Source: Pterois miles
Taxonomy: Eukaryota; Chordata; Actinopteri; Perciformes; Scorpaenidae
Assembly (NCBI GenBank): GCA_947000775.1
Contig: CAMQGK010000436.1
Span: forward strand, 1,134,001 to 1,198,000
Length of the DNA stretch: 64,000 nucleotides
Reading direction: 5' to 3'
Below the pieces are notes generated by a model. It did not search any database and was not told the DNA's origin. It saw only the letters and a list, made by a program, of their open reading frames with translations. The first letter of the stretch is position 1. The number at the start of each line of letters is the position of its first letter. Below are positions 28,141-40,027 of the stretch, piece after piece. A program made the position numbers and the translations under genes.

Positions 28141-29950
28141 GTGTATCAGAGTGTGTCTATCAGAGTGTGTGTATCAGTGTGTGTCAGAGAGTGTGTATCA
28201 GAGTGTGTGTATCATATCGTGTATCAGAGTATGTATCAGAGTGTGTGTATCAGTGTGTATCAGAGTGTGTATATCAGAGTGTGTCTATCAGAGTGTGTGT
28301 ATCAGTGTGTATCAGAGTGTATCAGAGTGTGTGTATCAGAGTGTGTGTGAGAGTGTATCAGTGTGTATCAGAGTGTGTCTATCAGAGTGTGTATCAGTGT
28401 GTATCAGAGTGTGTCTGTCAGAGTGTGTGTATCAGAGTGTATCAGTGTTTCTATCGGAGTGTGTGTATCAGTGTGTATCAGAGTGTGTGTGAGAGTGTAT
28501 CAGTGTGTATCAGAGTGTGTATCATAGTGTGTATCATAGTGTATCAGAGTGTATCAGTGAGTCAGTGTGTATCAGAGTGTGTATCAGCATGTGTATCAGA
28601 GTGTGTGTATCAGAGTGTGTATCAGTGTGTATCAGAGTGTATCAGAGTGTGTATCAGCGTGTGTATCAGAGTGTGAATCAGAGTGTGTATAAGAGTGAGA
28701 TTCAGAGTGTATCAGAGTGTGTTTCATAGTGTATCAGAGTGTATCAGAGTGAGTCAGTGTGTATCAGAGTGTATCAGAGTGTGTATAAGAGTGTATCAGA
28801 GTGTATCAGTGTGTATTAGAGTGTGAGTCAGTGTGTATCAGAGTGTATCAGAGTGTGTATCAGGGTGTGATTCAGTGTGTCAGAGTGTATCAGAGTGTGT
28901 ATCAGAGTGTTTATCAGTGTTTGTATGAGAGTGTGTATGTGTGTGTATCGGTATGTATCAGAGTGTGTATCAGAGAGTGAGTCAGTGTGTATCAGAGTGT
29001 GTATCAAAGTGTGTGCATAAGTGTGTATCAGAATGTGTGTGAGAGTGTATCAGTGTGTATCATAGTGTGTATCAGAGTGTGTATCATAGTGTGCATCAGG
29101 GTGTGTATTAGAGTGTGTATCAGAGGGTGTATGTGTGCGTATCAGTGTGTATCAGAGTGTGAGTCAGTGTGTATCAGAGCGTGTGTATCAGAGTGTGTAT
29201 CAGTGTGTGTATCAGAGTGTCTGTCAGAGTGTGTGTATCAGAGTGTGTGTATCAGTGTGTATAAGAGTGTGTATATCAGAGTGTGTCTATCAGAGTGTGT
29301 GTATCAGAGTGTGTCTATCAGAGTGTGTGTATCAGAGTGTGTGTGAGAGTGTATCAGTGTGTATCAGAGTGTGTCTATCAGAGTGTGTATCAGTGTGTGT
29401 GTGTGAGAGTGTATCAGTGTGTATCAGAGTGTGTCTATCAGAGTGTGTATCAGTGTGTATCAGAGTGTGTCTGTCAGAGTATGTGTATCAGAGTGTATCA
29501 GTGTTTCTATCGGAGTGTGTGTATCAGTGTGTATCACTGTGTGTATCAGAGTGTATCAGAGTGTGAGACAGTGTGTATCAGAGTGTATCAGAGTGTGTAT
29601 CAGGGTGTGAGTCAGTATGTCAGAGTGTATGAGAGTGTGTATCAGAGTGTGTATCAGTGTGTGTATCAGAGTGTGTATGTGTGTGTATCGGTACGTATCA
29701 GAGTGTGTATCAGAGTGTGAGTCAGTGTGTATCAGAGTGTGTGTATCAAAGTGTGTCTATCAAAGTGTGTGTATCAGTGTGTATCAGAGTGTGTGCATAA
29801 CTGTGTATCAGAATGTGTGTGAGAGTGTATCAGTGTGTATCAGAGTGTGTATCATAGTGTGCATCAGAGTGTGTATTAGAGTGTGTATCAGAGGGTGTAT
29901 GTGTGCGTATCAGTGTGTATCAAAGTGTGAGTCAGTGTGTATCAGAGCGT
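28141..29950 (+). repeat. Higher-order repeat D, copy 1
   Basis: Repeated downstream at a shift of 1810-1812 bp, falling to 1750 bp after ~29400 where one copy has lost a 62-bp block. That block is a local duplicate of the stretch around 29340-29400. Confidence 0.75.
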
Positions 29951-31700
29951 GTGTATCAGAGTGTGTCTATCAGAGTGTGTGTATCAGTGTGTGTCAGAGA
30001 GTGTGTATCAGAGTGTGTGTATCATATCGTGTATCAGAGTATGTATCAGAGTGTGTGTATCAGTGTGTATCAGAGTGTGTATATCAGAGGGTGTCTATCA
30101 GAGTGTGTGTATCAGTGTGTATCAGAGTGTATCAGAGTGTGTGTATCAGAGTGTGTGTGAGAGTGTATCAGTGTGTATCAGAGTGTGTCTATCAGAGTGT
30201 GTGTATCAGTGTGTATCAGAGTGTGTCTGTCAGAGTGTGTGTATCAGAGTGTATCAGTGTTTCTATCGGAGTGTGTGTATCAGTGTGTATCAGAGTGTGT
30301 GTGAGAGTGTATCAGTGTGTATCAGAGTGTGTATCATAGTGTGTATCATAGTGTATCAGAGTGTATCAGTGAGTCAGTGTGTATCAGAGTGTGTATCAGC
30401 ATGTGTATCAGAGTGTGTGTATCAGAGTGTGTATCAGTGTGTATCAGAGTGTATCAGAGTGTGTATCAGCGTGTGTATCAGAGTGTGAATTAGAGTTTGT
30501 ATAAGAGTGAGATTCAGAGTGTATCAGAGTGTGTTTCATAGTGTATCAGAGTGTATCAGAGTGAGTCAGTGTGTATCAGAGTGTATCAGAGTGTGTATAA
30601 GAGTGTATCAGAGTGTATCAGTGTGTATTAGAGTGTGAGTCAGTGTGTATCAGAGTGTATCAGAGTGTGTATCAGGGTGTGAGTCAGTGTGTCAGAGTGT
30701 ATCAGAGTGTGTATCAGAGTGTTTATCAGTGTTTGTATGAGAGTGTGTATGTGTGTGTATCGGTATGTATCAGAGTGTGTATCAGAGAGTGAGTCAGTGT
30801 GTATCAGAGTGTGTATCAAAGTGTGTGCATAAGTGTGTATCAGAATGTGTGTGAGAGTGTATCAGTGTGTATCATAGTGTGTATCAGAGTGTGTATCATA
30901 GTGTGCATCAGGGTGTGTATTAGAGTGTGTATCAGAGGGTGTATGTGTGCGTATCAGTGTGTATCAGAGTGTGAGTCAGTGTGTATCAGAGCGTGTGTAT
31001 CAGAGTGTGTATCAGTGTGTGTATCAGAGTGTCTGTCAGAGTGTGTGTATCAGAGTGTGTGTATCAGTGTGTATCAGAGTGTGTATATCAGAGTGTGACT
31101 ATCAGAGTGTGTGTATCAGAGTGTGTCTATCAGAGTGTGTATCAGTGTGTGTGTGAGAGTGTATCAGTGTGTATCAGAGTGTGTCTATCAAAGTGTGTAT
31201 CAGTGTGTATCAGAGTGTGTCTGTCAGAGTATGTGTATCAGAGTGTATCAGTGTTTCTATCGGAGTGTGTGTATCAGTGTGTATCACAGTGTGTATCAGA
31301 GTGTATCAGAGTGTGAGACAGTGTGTATCAGAGTGTATCAGAGTGTGTATCAGGGTGTGAGTCAGTATGTCAGAGTGTATCAGAGTGTGTATCAGAGTGT
31401 GTATCAGTGTGTGTATCAGAGTGTGTATGTGTGTGTATCGGTACGTATCAGAGTGTGTATCAGAGTGTGAGTCAGTGTGTATCAGAGTGTGTGTATCAAA
31501 GTGTGTCTATCAAAGTGTGTGTATCAGTGTGTATCAGAGTGTGTGCATAACTGTGTATCAGAATGTGTGTGAGAGTGTATCAGTGTGTATCAGAGTGTCT
31601 ATCATAGTGTGCATCAGAGTGTGTATTAGAGTGTGTATCAGAGGGTGTATGTGTGCGTATCAGTGTGTATCAAAGTGTGAGTCAGTGTGTATCAGAGCGT
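29951..31700 (+). repeat. Higher-order repeat D, copy 2
   Basis: Second copy of the D unit. It shares GTATGAGAG, ATTCAGAG and GTACGTATCAG variants with copy 1 in the same order. The right end is approximate. Confidence 0.7.
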
Positions 31701-34700
31701 GTGTATCAGAGTGTGTATCAGTGTGTGTAGCAGAGTGTCTGTCAGAGTGTGTGTATCAGAGTGTGTCTATCAGAGTGTGTGTATCAGTGTGTATCAGAGT
31801 GTGTGTATCAGAGTGTGTGTATCAGATCGTGTATCAGAGTGTGTATCAGAGTGTGTATCAGTGTGTATCAGAGTGTGTATAAAAGAGTGTGTCTTTCAGA
31901 GTGTGTGTATCAGTGTGTATCAGAGTGTATCAGAGTGTGTGTATCAGAGTGTGTGTGAGAGTGTATCAGTGTGTATCAGAGTGTGTCTATCAGAGTGTGT
32001 ATCAGTGTATATCAAAGTGTGTCTGTCAGAATGTGTGTATCAGAGTGTATCAGTGTTTCTATCGCAGTGTGTGTATCAGTGTGTATCAGAGTGTATCAGA
32101 GTGTATCAGAGTGTATCAGAGTGAGTCAGTGTGTATCAGAGTGTATCAGAGTGTGAGTCTGTGTGTATCAGAGTGTCTGTCAGAGTGTGTGTATCAGAGT
32201 GTGTCTATCAGAGTGTTTATATCAGTGTGTATCAGAGTGTGTGTATCAGAGTGTGTGTATCAGATCGTGTATCAGAGTGTGTATCAGAGTGTGTGTATCA
32301 GTGTGTATCAGAGTGTGTGTATCAGAGTGTGTCTATCAGAGTGTGTGTATCAGAGTGTATCAGAGTGTGTGTAGCAGAGTGTGTGTGAGAGTGTATCAGT
32401 GTGTATCAGAGTGTGTCTATCAGAGTGTGTATCAGTGTGTATCAGAGTGTGTCTGTCAGAGTGTGTGTATCAGAGTGTATCAGTGTTTCTATCGGAGTGT
32501 GTGTATCAGTGTGTATCACAGTGTGTATCAGAGTGTATCAGAGTGTGAGACAGTGTGTATCAGAGTGTATCAGAGTGTGTATCAGAGTGTGTATCAGGGT
32601 GTGAGTCAGTGTGTCAGAGTGTATCAGAGTGTGTATCAGAGTGTGTATCAGTGTGTGTATCAGAGTGTGTATGTGTGTGTATCGGTACGTATCAGAGTGT
32701 GTATCAGAGTGTGAGTCAGTGTGTATCAGAGTGTGTGTATCAAAGTGTGTCTATCAAAGTGTGTGGATCAGTGTGTATCAGATTGTGTGCATAACTGTGT
32801 ATCAGAATGTGTGTGAGAGTGTATCAGTGTGTATCAGAGTGTGTATCATAGTGTGCATCAGAGTGTGTATTAGAGTGTGTATCAGAGGGTGTATGCGTGC
32901 GTATCAGTGTGTATCAAAGTGTGAGTCAGTGTGTATCAGAGCGTGTGTATCAGAGTGTGTATCAGTGTGTGTAGCAGAGTGTCTGTCAGAGTGTGTGTAT
33001 CAGAGTGTGTCTATCAGAGTGTGTGTATCAGTGTGTATCAGAGTGTGTGTATCAGAGTGTGTGTATCAGATCGTGTATCAGAGTGTGCATCAGAGTGTGT
33101 ATCAGTGTGTATCAGAGTGTGTATAAAAGAGTGTGTCTTTCAGAGTGTGTGTATCAGTGTGTATCAGAGTGTATCAGAGTGTGTGTATCAGAGTGTATCA
33201 GTGTTTCTATCGCAGTGTGTGTATCAGTGTGTATCAGACTGTGTATTAGAGTGTGTATCATAGTGTATCAGAGTGTATCAGAGTGAGTCAGTGTGTATCA
33301 GAGTGTATCAGAGTGTATCAGAGTGTGAGTCTGTGTGTGTCAGAGTGTGTATCAGAGTGTGTATCAGGGCGTGAGTCAGTGTGTCAGACTGTATCATACT
33401 GTGTATCAGTGTGTGCATCAGAGTGTGTATGTGTGTGTATCGGTATGTATCAGAGTGTGTATCAGATTTTGAGTCAGTGTGTATCAGAGTGTGTGTATCA
33501 AAGTGTGTCTATCAAAGTGTGTGTATCAGTGTGTATCAGAGTGTGTGCATAAGTGTGTATCAGAATGTGTGTGAGAGTGTATCAGTGTGTATCAGAGTGT
33601 GTATCAGAGTGTATCAGTGTTTCTGTCGGAGTGTGTGTATCAGTATGTATCAGAGTGTGTGTGAGAGTGTATCAGTGTGTATCAGAGTGTGTGTATCAGA
33701 GTGTATCAGTGTTTCTATCGGAGTGTGTGTATCAGTGTGTATCAGAGTGTGTGTGAGAGTGTATCAGTGTGTATCAGAGTGTGTATCAGAGTGTGTATCA
33801 GCGTGTGTATCAGAGTGTATGTATCAGAGTGTGTGTATCAGAGTGTGTATCAGTGTGTATCAGAGTGTGTCTGTCAGAGTGTGTGTATCAGAGTGTGTAT
33901 CAGAGTGTGTGTATCAGTATTTATCAGTGTTTGTATATCAGAATGTGTGTATCAGTGTGTATCAGAGTGTATCAGAGTGTGTATAAGAGTGAGAATCAGA
34001 GTGTATCAGAGTGTGTATCACAGTGTATCAGAGTGTATCAGAGTGAGTCAGTGTGTATCAGAGTGTATCAAAGTGTGTATCAGAGTGTATCAGAGTGTAT
34101 CAGAGTGTGAGTCAGTGTGTATCAGAGTGTATCAGAGTGTGTATCAGAGTGTGTATCAGGGTGTGAGTCAGTGTGTCAGAGTGTATCAGAGTGTGTATCA
34201 GAGTGTGTATCAGTGTGTGTATCAGAGTGTGTATGTGTGTGTATCGGTATGTATCAGAGTGTGTATCAGAGTGTGAGTCAGTGTGTATCAGAGTGATTGT
34301 ATCAAAGTGTGTCGATCAAAGTGTGTGTATCAGTGTGTATCAGAGTGTGTGCATAAGTGTGTATCAGAATGTGTGTGAGAGTGTATCAGTATGTATCAGA
34401 GTGTGTATCAGAGTGTGTATCATAGTGTGCATCAGAGTGTGTATTAGAGTGTGTATTAGAGGGTGTATGTGTGCGTATCAGTGTGTATCAGAGTGTGAGT
34501 CAGTGTGTATCAGAGCGTGTGTATCAGAGTGTGTATCAGTGTGTGTAGCAGAGTGTCTGTCAGAGTGTGTGTATCAGAGTGTGTCTATCAGAGTGTGTGT
34601 ATCAGTGTGTATCAGAGTGTGTGTATCAGAGTGTGTGTATCAGATCGTGTATCAGAGTGTGCATCAGAGTGTGTATCAGTGTGTATCAGAGTGTGTATAA

Positions 34701-36600
34701 AAGAGTGTGTCTTTCAGAGTGTGTGTATCAGTGTGTATCAGAGTGTATCAGAGTGTGTGTATCAGAGTGTGTGTGAGAGTGTATCAGTGTGTATCAGAGT
34801 GTGTCTATCAGAGTGTGTATCAGTGTGTATCAGAGTGTGTCTGTCAGAGTGTGTGTATCAGAGTGTATCAGTGTTTCTATCGCAGTGTGTGTATCAGTGT
34901 GTATCAGAGTGTGTATTAGAGTGTGTATCATAGTGTATCAGAGTGTATCAGAGTGAGTCAGTGTGTATCAGAGTGTATCAGAGTGTATCAGAGTGTGAGT
35001 CTGTGTGTGTCAGAGTGTGTATCAGAGTGTGTATCAGGGCGTGAGTCAGTGTGTCAGACTGTATCATACTGTGTATCAGTGTGTGCATCAGAGTGTGTAT
35101 GTGTGTGTATCGGTATGTATCAGAGTGTGTATCAGATTTTGAGTCAGTGTGTATCAGAGTGTGTGTATCAAAGTGTGTCTATCAAAGTGTGTGTATCAGT
35201 GTGTATCAGAGTGTGTGCATAAGTGTGTATCAGAATGTGTGTGAGAGTGTATCAGTGTGTATCAGAGTGTGTATCAGAGTGTATCAGTGTTTCTGTCGGA
35301 GTGTGTGTATCAGTGTGTATCAGAGTGTGTGTGAGAGTGTATCAGTGTGTATCAGAGTGTGTGTATCAGAGTGTATCAGTGTTTCTATCGGAGTGTGTGT
35401 ATCAGTGTGTATCAGAGTGTGTGTGAGAGTGTATCAGTGTGTATCAGAGTGTGTATTAGAGTGTGTATCATAGTGTATCAGAGTGTATCAGAGTGAGTCA
35501 GTATGTATCAGAGTGTGTATCAGCGTGTGTGTCAGAGTGTATGTATCAGAGTGTGTGTATCAGAGTGTGTATCAGTGTGTATCAGAGTGTGTCTGTCAGA
35601 GTGTGTGTATCAGAGTGTGTATCAGAGTGTGTGTATCAGTATTTATCAGTGTTTGTATATCAGAATGTGTGTATCAGTGTGTATCAGAGTGTATCAGAGT
35701 GTGTATAAGAGTGAGAATCAGAGTGTATCAGAGTGTGTATCACAGTGTATCAGAGTGTATCAGAGTGAGTCAGTGTGTATAAGAGTGTATCAAAGTGTGT
35801 ATCAGAGTGTATCAGAGTGTATCAGAGTGTGAGTCAGTGTGTATCAGAGTGTATCAGAGTGTGTATCAGAGTGTGTATCAGGGTGTGAGTCAGTGTGTCA
35901 GAGTGTATCAGAGTGTGTATCAGAGTGTGTATCAGTGTGTGTATCAGAGTGTGCATGTGTGTGTATCGGTATGTATCAGAGTGTGTATCAGAGTGTGAGT
36001 CAGTGTGTATCAGAGTGTTTGTATCAAAGTGTGTCGATCAAAGTGTGTGTATCAGTGTGTATCAGAGTGTGTGCATAAGTGTGTATCAGAATGTGTGTGA
36101 GAGTGTATCAGTGTGTATCAGAGTGTGTATCATAGTGTGCATCAGAGTGTGTATTAGAGTGTGTATCAGAGGGTGTATGTGTGCGTATCAGTGTGTATCA
36201 GAGTGTGAGTCAGTGTGTATCAGAGCGTGTGTATCAGAGTGTGTATCAGTGTGTGTATCAGAGTGTCTGTCAGAGTGTGTGTATCAGAGTGTGTCTATCA
36301 GAGTGTGCGTATCAGTGTGTATCAGAGTGTGTGTATCAGAGTGTGTGTATCAGATCGTATATCAGAGTGTGTATCAGAGTGTGTGTATCAGTGTGTATCA
36401 GAGTGTGTATATCAGAGTGTGTCTATCAGAGTGTGTGTCAGTGTGTATCAGAGTGTATCAGAGTGTGTGTATCAGTGTGTGTGAGAGTGTATCAGAGTGT
36501 GTCTATCAGAGTGTGTATCAGAGTGTGTCTGTCGTGTGTGTATCAGAGTGTATCAGTGTTTCTATCGGAGTGTGTGTATCAGTGTGTATCAGAGTGTGTA
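31367..36600 (+). repeat. Cluster of related 1.2-1.7 kb units (E)
   Basis: Successive segments match at shifts of 1244 bp (31367 to 32611, 31687 to 32931), 1562-1574 bp (32611 to 34173, 32931 to 34505), 1670 bp (33253 to 34923, 33553 to 35223) and 1722 bp (34173 to 35895). The shifting period shows unequal exchange between neighbouring copies rather than one clean duplication. Segments also match the B units further left. Confidence 0.7.
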
Positions 36601-38701
36601 TTAGAGTGTGTATCATAGTGTATCAGAGTGTATCAGAGTGTATCAGAGTGTGTATCAGAGTGAGAATCAGAGTTTATCGGAGTGTGTATCTTAGTATATC
36701 AGAGTGTATCAGAGTGAGTCAGTGTGTATCAGAGTGTGCATCAGAGTGTGTATCAGGGCGATAGTCAGTGTGTCAGAGTGTATCAGAGTGTGTATCAGAG
36801 TGTGTATGTGTGTGTATCGGTATGTATCAGAGTGTGTATCAGAGCGTGAGTCAGTGTGTATCAGAGTGTGTGTATCAAAGTGTGTCTATCAAAGTGTGTG
36901 TATCAGTGTGTATCAGAGTGTGTATCAGAGTTTGTATCATAGTGTGCATCAGAGTGTGTATTAGAGTGTGTATCAGAGGGTGTATGTGTGCGTATCAGTG
37001 TGTATCAGAGTGTGAGTCAGTGTGTATCAGAGCCTGTGTATCAGAGTGTGTATCAGTGTGTGTATCAGAGTGTCTGTCAGAGTGTGTGTATCAGAGTATG
37101 TCTATCAGAGTGTGTGTATCAGTGTGTGTCAGAGAGTGTGTATCAGAGTGTGTGTATCATATCGTGTATCAGAGTATGTATCAGAGTGTGTGTATCAGTG
37201 TGTATCAGAGTGTGTATATCAGAGTGTGTCCATCAGAGTGTGTATCAGTGTGTATCAGAGTGTATCAGAGTGTGTGTATCAGAGTGTGTATCAGAGTGTG
37301 TCTGTCAGAGTGTGTGTGAGAGTGTATCAGTGTGTATCAGAGTGTGTCTATCAGAGTGTGTATCAGTGTGTATCAGAGTGTGTCTGTCAGAGTGTGTGTA
37401 TCAGAGTGTATCAGTGTTTCTATCGGAGTGTGTGTATCAGTGTGTATCAGAGTGTGTGTGAGAGTGTATCAGTGTGTATCAGAGTGTGTATCATAGTGTA
37501 TCAGAGTGTATCAGTGAGTCAGTGTGTATCAGAGTGTGTATCAGCATGTGTATCAGAGTGTATGTATCAGAGTGTGTGTATCAGAGTGTGTATCAGTGTG
37601 TATCAGAGTGTGTCTGTCAGAGTGTGTGTATCAGAGTGTGTATCAGAGTGTGTGTATCAGTATGTATCAGTGTGTGTATATCAGAGTGTGTCTATCAGAG
37701 TGTGTGTATCAGTGTGTATCAGAGTGTATCAGAGTGTGTATCAGCGTGTGTATCAGAGTACGAATCAGAGTGTGTATAAGAGTGAGAATCAGAGTGTATC
37801 AGAGTGTGTTTCATAGTGTATCAGAGTGTATCAGAGTGAGTCAGTGTGTATCAGAGTGTATCAGAGTGTGTATAAGAGTGTATCAGAGTGTATCAGTGTG
37901 TATTAAAGTGTGAGTCAGTGTGTATCAGAGTGTGTATCAGGTTGTGAGTCAGTGTGTCAGAGTGTATCAGAGTGTGTATCAGAGTGTTTATCAGTGTTTG
38001 TATCAGAGTGTGTATGTGTGTGTATCGGTATGTATCAGAGTGTGTATCAGAGTGTGAGTCAGTGTGTATCAGAGTGTGTGTATCAAAGTGTGTCTATCAA
38101 AGTGTGTGTATCAGTGTGTATCAGAGTGTGTGCATAAGTGTGTATCAGAATGTGTGTGAGAGTGTATCAGTGTGTATCAGAGTGTGTATCAGAGTGTGTA
38201 TCATAGTGTGCATCAGAGTGTGTATTAGAGTGTGTATCAGAGGGTGTATGTGTGCGTATCAGTGTGTATCAGAGTGTGAGTCAGTGTGTATCAGAGCCTG
38301 TGTATCAGAGTGTGTATCAGTGTGTGTATCAGAGTGTCTGTCAGAGTGTGTGCATCAGAGTGTGTCTATCAGAGTGTGTGTATCAGTGTGTGTCAGAGAG
38401 TGTGTATCAGAGTGTGTGTATCATATCGTGTATCAGAGTATGTATCAGAGTGTGTGTATCAGTGTGTATCAGAGTGTGTATATCAGAGTGTGTCTATCAG
38501 AGTGTGTGTATCAGTGTGTATCAGAGTGTATCAGAGTGTGTGTATCAGAGTGTGTGTGAGAGTGTATCAGTGTGTATCAGAGTGTGTCTATCAGAGTGTG
38601 TATCAGTGTGTATCAGAGTGTGTCTGTCAGAGTGTGTGTATCAGAGTGTATCAGTGTTTCTATCGGAGTGTGTGTATCAGTGTGTATCAGAGTGTGTGTG
38701 A
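35463..38701 (+). repeat. Dispersed second copy of the 23.7-28.5 kb segment
   Basis: Variant order at 35463-36600 follows 23730-24900 (shift 11721-11733 bp), and 37954-38701 follows 27745-28492 at a shift of exactly 10209 bp. The two blocks are the same arrangement with about 1.5 kb less in the right-hand one, as expected if the C duplication exists only on the left. Confidence 0.7.
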
Positions 38702-39943
38702 GAGTGTATCAGTGTGTATCAGAGTGTGTATCATAGTGTGTGTATCAGTGTGTATCAGAGTGTATCAGAGTGTGTATCAGCATGTGTATCAGAGTGTATG
38801 TATCAGAGTGTGTGTATCAGAGTGTGTATCAGAGTGTGTCTGTCAGAGTGTGTGTATCAGAGTGTGTATCAGAGTGTGTGTATCAGTATGTATCAGTGTG
38901 TGTATATCAGAGTGTGTCTATCAGAGTGTGTGTATAAGTGTGCATCAGAGTGTATCAGAGTGTGTATCAGCGTGTGTATCAGAGTGTGAATCAGAGTGTG
39001 TATAAGAGTGAGAATCAGAGTGTATCAGAGTGTGTTTCATAGTGTATCAGAGTGTATCAGAGTGAGTCAGTGTGTATCAGAGTGTATCAGAGTGTGTATA
39101 AGAGTGTATCAGAGTGTATCAGTGTGTATTAGAGTGTGAGTCAGTGTGTATCAGAGTGTATCGGAGTGTGTATCAGGGTGTGAGTCAGTGTGTCAGAGTG
39201 TATCAGAGTGTGTATCAGAGTGTGTATGTGTGTGTATCGGTATGTATCAGAGTGTGTATCAGAGAGTGAGTCAGTGTGTATCAGAGTGTGTGTATCAAAG
39301 TGTGTCTATCAAAGTGTGTACATCAGTGTGTATCAGAGTGTGTGCATAAGTGTGTATCAGAATGTGTGTGAGAGTGTATCAGTGTGTATCATAGTGTGTA
39401 TCAGAGTGTGTATCATAGTGTGCATCAGGGTGTGTATTAGAGTGTGTATCAGAGGGTGTATGTGTGCGTATCAGTGTGTATCAGAGTGTGAGTCAGTGTG
39501 TATCAGAGCGTTTGTATCAGAGTGTGTATCAGTGTGTGTATCAGAGTGTCTGTCAGAGTGTGTGTATCAGAGTGTGTCTATCAGAGTGTTTGTATCAGTG
39601 TGTATCAGAGTGTGTGTATCAGAGTGTGTGTATCAGATCGTGTATCAGAGTGTGTATCAGAGTGTGTGTATCAGTGTGTATCAGAGTGTGTATATCAGAA
39701 TGTGTCTATCAGAGTGTGTGTATCAGAGTGTATCAGAGTGTATGTATCAGAGTGTGTGTGAGAGTGTATCAGTGTGTATCAGAGTGTGTCTATCAGAGTG
39801 TGTATCAGTGTGTATCAGAGTGTGTGTATCAGAGTGTATCAGTGTTTCTATCGGAGTGTGTGTATCAGTGTGTATCAGAGTGTGTATTAGAGTGTGTATC
39901 AGAGTGTATCAGAGTGAGTCAGTGTGTATCAGAGTGTATCAGA

Positions 39944-40027
39944 ATCACCACCTGTTTGTGTGTCCACCTGTCTGTCTGTCCACCCGTCTACCTACCCCCA
40001 TGTCTGGCATCAGGGCACTTAAAAAAT
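39944..40027 (+). other. LINE leader before ORF2
   Basis: 84 bp of non-satellite sequence with a pyrimidine-rich CTGTCTGTCTGTCC / CACCCGTCTACC stretch. It has no ORF1 coding signal. It is probably the remaining spacer between ORF1 and ORF2, the 5' part having been lost on insertion. Confidence 0.7.

Larger units (their letters stand above)
1..39943 (+). repeat. Left satellite block, (GT)n-ATCAGA minisatellite
   Basis: Nearly every base is explained by head-to-tail units GTGTATCAGA (10 bp), GTGTGTATCAGA (12 bp) and GTGTGTGTATCAGA (14 bp), plus point variants such as ATCATA, GAGTCA, GTCTATCAGA, CATAAG and ATCGG. All units run in the same direction. The + strand is rich in G and T and poor in C. 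Variant units recur in fixed order over kilobases, which gives higher-order repeats (listed separately). No stretch over 300 bp departs from the pattern and no mobile-element remnant is visible inside the block. The consensus has no stop codon in any + frame (the 10-bp unit reads VYQSVSECIR, the 12-bp unit VYQS, VCIR or CVSE), so the long reading frames here are artefacts. Confidence 0.97.

Noticed and set aside
1..39943. CRISPR-like array
   Set aside because: Units are 10-14 bp with no unique spacers of constant length and no cas genes; the window is eukaryotic.
1..39943. GATA-factor sites from the repeated TATCA (TGATA) core
   Set aside because: The unit gives TGATAC, which lacks the purine that normally follows GATA, so only the weak core is present in most units.
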